Shown piece by piece: positions 61,351 to 64,000 of a DNA stretch of 64,000 nucleotides. Source of the DNA: JBCCGG01 sp039029395 (GTDB lineage: Bacteria > Pseudomonadota > Alphaproteobacteria > Kiloniellales > JAKSDN01); assembly GCA_039029395.1 (NCBI GenBank), contig JBCCGG010000024.1, forward strand, positions 1 through 64,000, in the 5' to 3' direction. The notes beneath the pieces were generated by a model. It made no database searches. It saw only the letters and a list, made by a program, of their open reading frames with translations, and was not told the origin of the DNA. The number at the start of each line of letters is the position of its first letter. Positions within the stretch are counted from its first letter, which is position 1. A program made the position numbers and the translations under genes.

Positions 61351-61424
61351 TGGAGGCCCGGACCGGAATCGAACCGATGTACGCGGATTTGCAGTCCGCT
61401 GCATAGCCACTCTGCCACCGGGCC
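61351..61424 (-). tRNA. tRNA-Cys (GCA)
   Basis: 74 bases, minus strand, starts GGCCCGGTGGCAGAG, anticodon GCA in loop CTGCAAA, T-arm GGTTCGATTCC, encoded CCA. Acceptor arms GGCCCGG/CCGGGCC pair fully. Confidence 0.95.
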
Positions 61425-61529
61425 GCGCATGTGGGCGCTACTTCAGGCGCCCCAGGCGGAAGAGAGACTGAATAGCCGATCGCGCCCCCAGGTCAAGGGG
61501 CTTGCGGCCATGTGAAGGCCCTTAAGCGC

Positions 61530-62228
61530 TCACCCGAACCCGAAGAAACCCTCGGTGCCACCGCTGCCGTCGCTGCCGAAGGTAAAGCCGAAGTCGGCAT
61601 CGACCGGCTCGGCCGGAAAGATCAGGTCAAAACTCGGCAAAATGACATCGCCCAAGACCTCGGCGCGACCCTCGATGAAGTCGGCCCGGCTGGGGAAATC
61701 CCCTTCGCTTTCGCCGAGCAGGCCTAGGCGGCTCAGCTCCAGGATTGCCGAGGGCGAGGGGATTAGCGGGTTTGGCGAACGGCCCTCGGCGGCGCCGAAG
61801 AACACGAAATGGGCGAAAGCGCTGGCGCCCGGCCGGGCCACTTCGCCAAACTCGCCGGTGACGATCGCCTCCAGCACGTCCGGATTGGTCGCCAGATAAA
61901 AGTCGCTGTCGAAGACCAAGGTCTCGAGTGGCAGGTTGGCCCGCTCCTCGATCACGCCCAGCGTTTCGTAGTGGTTGAGCGAGGTCTCGAAGGCGCCGAT
62001 ATCCACCAGGGCGGCCACGTCCGGGTTGCTCAGGAAGTAAAAGGCGACGTCGAACAAGGCATTGGGGTCGCGGCCCTCCCGGTCACCGAACTCGATGTAG
62101 TGGTCCTCGGCGGTGCCGTCGAAGGCGCCGTCGGCGATTGCCGCGGCGACATCGGGGTTTTCCGCCAGATAGAACTCTTCGTCGAAGCTCAACAGCGGCA
62201 AGCCGCCGAGCCCAAGGGCATCATCCAT
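61530..62228 (-). CDS. NPDV-repeat exported or surface protein
   Basis: 232 residues from ATG 62228 (GGGAGG five bases before). Three tandem repeats at 15-56, 59-100 and 106-153 built on F-D-x-x-F-Y-x-x-x-N-P-D-V and ending in H-Y/F...G...E-G-R-x-P. No Sec signal; a Phe/Gly/acid-rich C-terminus (FGFTFGSDGSGG) resembles type I secretion tails. The repeats occur in other alphaproteobacterial secreted and glycosyltransferase proteins. Function unknown. Confidence 0.7.
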   Translation of the reverse strand: MDDALGLGGLPLLSFDEEFYLAENPDVAAAIADGAFDGTAEDHYIEFGDREGRDPNALFDVAFYFLSNPDVAALVDIGAFETSLNHYETLGVIEERANLPLETLVFDSDFYLATNPDVLEAIVTGEFGEVARPGASAFAHFVFFGAAEGRSPNPLIPSPSAILELSRLGLLGESEGDFPSRADFIEGRAEVLGDVILPSFDLIFPAEPVDADFGFTFGSDGSGGTEGFFGFG

Positions 62229-62653
62229 GTCCGCCTCCCAAAGCGCACCCTGGTTGCCCCCAAAGTCGGCCCGCTCGGACCACGCGCCGCCGAAGGGTTG
62301 TTTGCCCCCCGGCGGCGCGCGCCCGGTCCTTAAGATTTCGTTAATGATACCTGGAACGGTGGATTTGTTCAAACATTAGATATTGTTAACGGGAGATTAC
62401 CGGGCCGGCCGGACGCCATTGGCCCTGACAATAGCGACACTGCCGAGACGACACGATAGTGCGTAGGAAACGAGGGCGCCGATGGATAGCGCGCCGGCGG
62501 CCTTTCAAGGTGTCCAGTGCAAGCAAGCTATCTCGTGCTGTTATCCAGGCCCTAACGGCCTGGAAACCATGGCGCGCCTAGCATTCTTCAGCGGCCGCCC
62601 GATGCGTTTTCTGCTGTGCCGGCGCGCGCCATCCTGTAAGGAACAGGGTCACC
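62229..62653. other. 425-bp region without a supported gene
   Basis: Divergent region between the NPDV-repeat gene and gspK. It holds an A/T-richer patch (about 62330-62400) that may carry the upstream promoter of the NPDV gene, and a short perfect hairpin CCAGGCC-CTAAC-GGCCTGG at 62545-62563. No coding frame has a usable ribosome site. Confidence 0.5.
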
Positions 62654-63700
62654 ATGAGAGCCAAGGCGCCACATGACGGACGAACCCGCGCGGAGCGGGG
62701 CATCGCGCTGATCTCGGTGCTTTGGGTGCTGACCCTTCTGGCGGTGATCACGGCGAGCTTCGCGACCACCAGCCGCACCGAGGTTAACCTGGCGCGCAAC
62801 CTGGTGGAAAACGCCGAGGCCCAGGCGCTTGCCGAAGCAGGGGTGCAGCGGGCCATCTTCGGGCTGCTGCGGCCGACCCAACAGGGCGGCTTGCGCGCCG
62901 ACGGGGCGCTTTATGTCTGGGCCTATGGCGGCGGCCAGGTGCGCTTTTCGGTCACCGACGAGGGCGGCAAGGTCGATCTTAACGCAGCGCAAGAGGATCT
63001 GCTCTCGGCGCTTCTGCGGGCGCTCGAGGTGGGCCGGGCCGAGAGCGACGACATTGCGGCGGCGATCGTCGACTTCCGTGACGCCAACAACCGCAGCCGG
63101 GCGCTCGGCGCCGAGGACGGCGACTACCTGGCGGCCGGGCTCGACTACGACGCCAAGGACGCGCCCTACGACGACGTCGGCGAGCTGCGCCAGGTGCTCG
63201 GTATCAGTGCCGAGCTCTACGAGGCGCTCACGCCCTTGGTCACGGTCTACACCGGCCGGCGCAGCCCCCATGGGCCGAGCGCCCCGGAGGCGGTGCGCCA
63301 GGCGCTCAACCTGCTTGCCGAGGAAGATGACGGCGATCCCCAGCAAGGCGAGGACGTGGTGGAATTCGAGCCTCTGGGCCTTTCCAGCGATGCGGCCGGC
63401 GGGACGGACCCGGAGGCCGCGGGGGACCTCTCGGAGGAGGAGCTGCAAGGCCTGCTCGAGACGGCTGACGGTGGCCCGGCGACCCTGGAGGAGGGCGCCG
63501 ACACGGCGGAACGCTCGGGCAGCGGGATCTACCGGATCCGCGCCGAAGGCCGCAGCGAACGGGGCGCCACGGCGGCTCTGGAGGTTGTTGTGCGCCTGGC
63601 TGGGCGGGCCGGCCCGCCCTACCGGGTGATGTCTTGGCGCCGTGCCCCGCTCGAGCTCTTTGCCCAAGGTGGGGCGCCGGACGATGCGGCGGAGCCCTAA
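62654..63700 (+). CDS. gspK: Type II secretion minor pseudopilin GspK
   Basis: 348 residues. Prepilin-type leader with cleavage after G16 (RAERG/IALISVLWV), then a long hydrophobic helix; the +5 residue is Ser, which fits GspK, which lacks the Glu5 of major pseudopilins. The C-terminal two-thirds carry GspK pattern VRFSVTDEGGKVDLNAA and the acidic insert EEDDGDPQQGEDVVEF. Tip subunit of the periplasmic pseudopilus. Overlaps the peptidase gene. Confidence 0.88.
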   Translation: MRAKAPHDGRTRAERGIALISVLWVLTLLAVITASFATTSRTEVNLARNLVENAEAQALAEAGVQRAIFGLLRPTQQGGLRADGALYVWAYGGGQVRFSVTDEGGKVDLNAAQEDLLSALLRALEVGRAESDDIAAAIVDFRDANNRSRALGAEDGDYLAAGLDYDAKDAPYDDVGELRQVLGISAELYEALTPLVTVYTGRRSPHGPSAPEAVRQALNLLAEEDDGDPQQGEDVVEFEPLGLSSDAAGGTDPEAAGDLSEEELQGLLETADGGPATLEEGADTAERSGSGIYRIRAEGRSERGATAALEVVVRLAGRAGPPYRVMSWRRAPLELFAQGGAPDDAAEP

Positions 63701-64000
63701 AGCCGTGAGCCAGGTACCGCTGGGCGGCCTGCTACCGGTCTTTTTAGTCGTCGCCGGGCCCTTCGTGGGCAGCTTCCTAGGCCTGGTCGCCGACCGCCTG
63801 CCGGCTGGCGAGGGCCTGGTCGGAGGCCGCTCGCGCTGTGACAACTGCCAGGCGACGCTCGCCCCCCGGGACCTGATTCCAGTGGTCAGCTGGGCGCTCG
63901 CCGGCGGGCGCTGCCGGCAGTGCGGGGCGCGCCTCAGCTGGCGCTACCCGGCGATTGAGCTGGCCGCGGCTGCCGTCGCTCTGTGGAGTGTCATGTTGCT
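63684..64000 (+). CDS. Prepilin peptidase (GspO/PilD), C-terminus outside window
   Basis: The first 105 residues are visible. FVGSFLGLVADRLPAGEG, then two CxxC pairs (CDNC and CRQC) in a SRCDNCQATLAPRDLIPVVSW context, as in PilD-type enzymes with a cytoplasmic zinc site. It removes prepilin leaders, including that of gspK, and N-methylates the new end. The start could be ATG 63684 (17-base overlap with gspK) or GTG 63705. Confidence 0.85.
   Translation, partial: MRRSPKAVSQVPLGGLLPVFLVVAGPFVGSFLGLVADRLPAGEGLVGGRSRCDNCQATLAPRDLIPVVSWALAGGRCRQCGARLSWRYPAIELAAAAVALWSVML

Noticed and set aside
62588..63844. 418-codon minus-strand frame opposite gspK
   Set aside because: Antisense shadow; gspK motifs are clear on the other strand.

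Overview
The window looks like the chromosome of a GC-rich Gram-negative alphaproteobacterium, probably of Rhodospirillales type. This is inferred from gene content, not from any search: Liv-type and TAXI-type uptake genes, a PAS_5-family protein, an alphaproteobacterial-style Mrp antiporter cluster with separate small subunits, a ureDABCEFG operon, and GspK with a prepilin peptidase. The second codon position is clean enough that many long antisense reading frames appear; I treated these as shadows of real genes. No rRNA, CRISPR array, transposase or phage gene was seen. Two tRNAs are present (Asn-GTT and Cys-GCA).

Layout. 1-6.9 kb (minus): an AsmA/YdbH-like envelope protein running off the left edge, a 51-residue membrane peptide, a PAS_5 protein, then a branched-chain amino-acid-type ABC importer (substrate-binding protein, H, M, G, F) with a strong hairpin after the binding-protein gene. 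7-17 kb (minus): a tightly overlapped Mrp-like cation/proton antiporter operon (E, F, G, DUF4040 fragment, B, C, three large NuoL/M/N-like subunits and a small membrane protein) that ends in a P-type H+-ATPase 2 bp downstream. 17.1-18.7 kb (minus): an ABC permease/ATPase pair without a binding protein. 18.9-21.6 kb: tandem PilZ protein, histone-deacetylase-like hydrolase, DUF192 protein. 21.8-26.8 kb (plus): complete urease operon.

26.9-47 kb is a metabolic and accessory stretch: three methyltransferase-like genes, an amidase/sulfotransferase/DUF2165 run, a Kef-type antiporter, an acyl-CoA-synthetase-like ligase, a GNAT, an orphan Liv-type binding protein, DUF1326, an isochorismatase-family hydrolase, a fasciclin lipoprotein, a zinc-ribbon peptide, a creatinase-like M24 protein without the usual metal ligands, a HEAT-like protein of different composition, a cNMP-binding protein, a hydroxyacid dehydrogenase, a patatin lipoprotein, a JmjC/RoxA-like oxygenase and small proteins. 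47-64 kb is dominated by exported proteins: an animal-type haem peroxidase facing two small secreted proteins, a quinone-oxidoreductase-like MDR, a coiled-coil membrane protein, a TAXI binding protein with a Cys-rich tail, a PEP-CTERM protein, a PA14 protein, an orphan family-5 binding protein overlapping a FecR protein, a 2OG oxygenase, a three-repeat NPDV protein and the start of a type II secretion block.

How they may work together. The Mrp cluster and H+-ATPase could form one pH/Na+ homeostasis unit. Urease, together with the creatinase-like protein and the biuret-hydrolase-like cysteine hydrolase, hints at use of urea-yielding nitrogen compounds, but that link is inference. Three binding proteins without permeases and one permease/ATPase pair without a binding protein make transporter partnering an open question.
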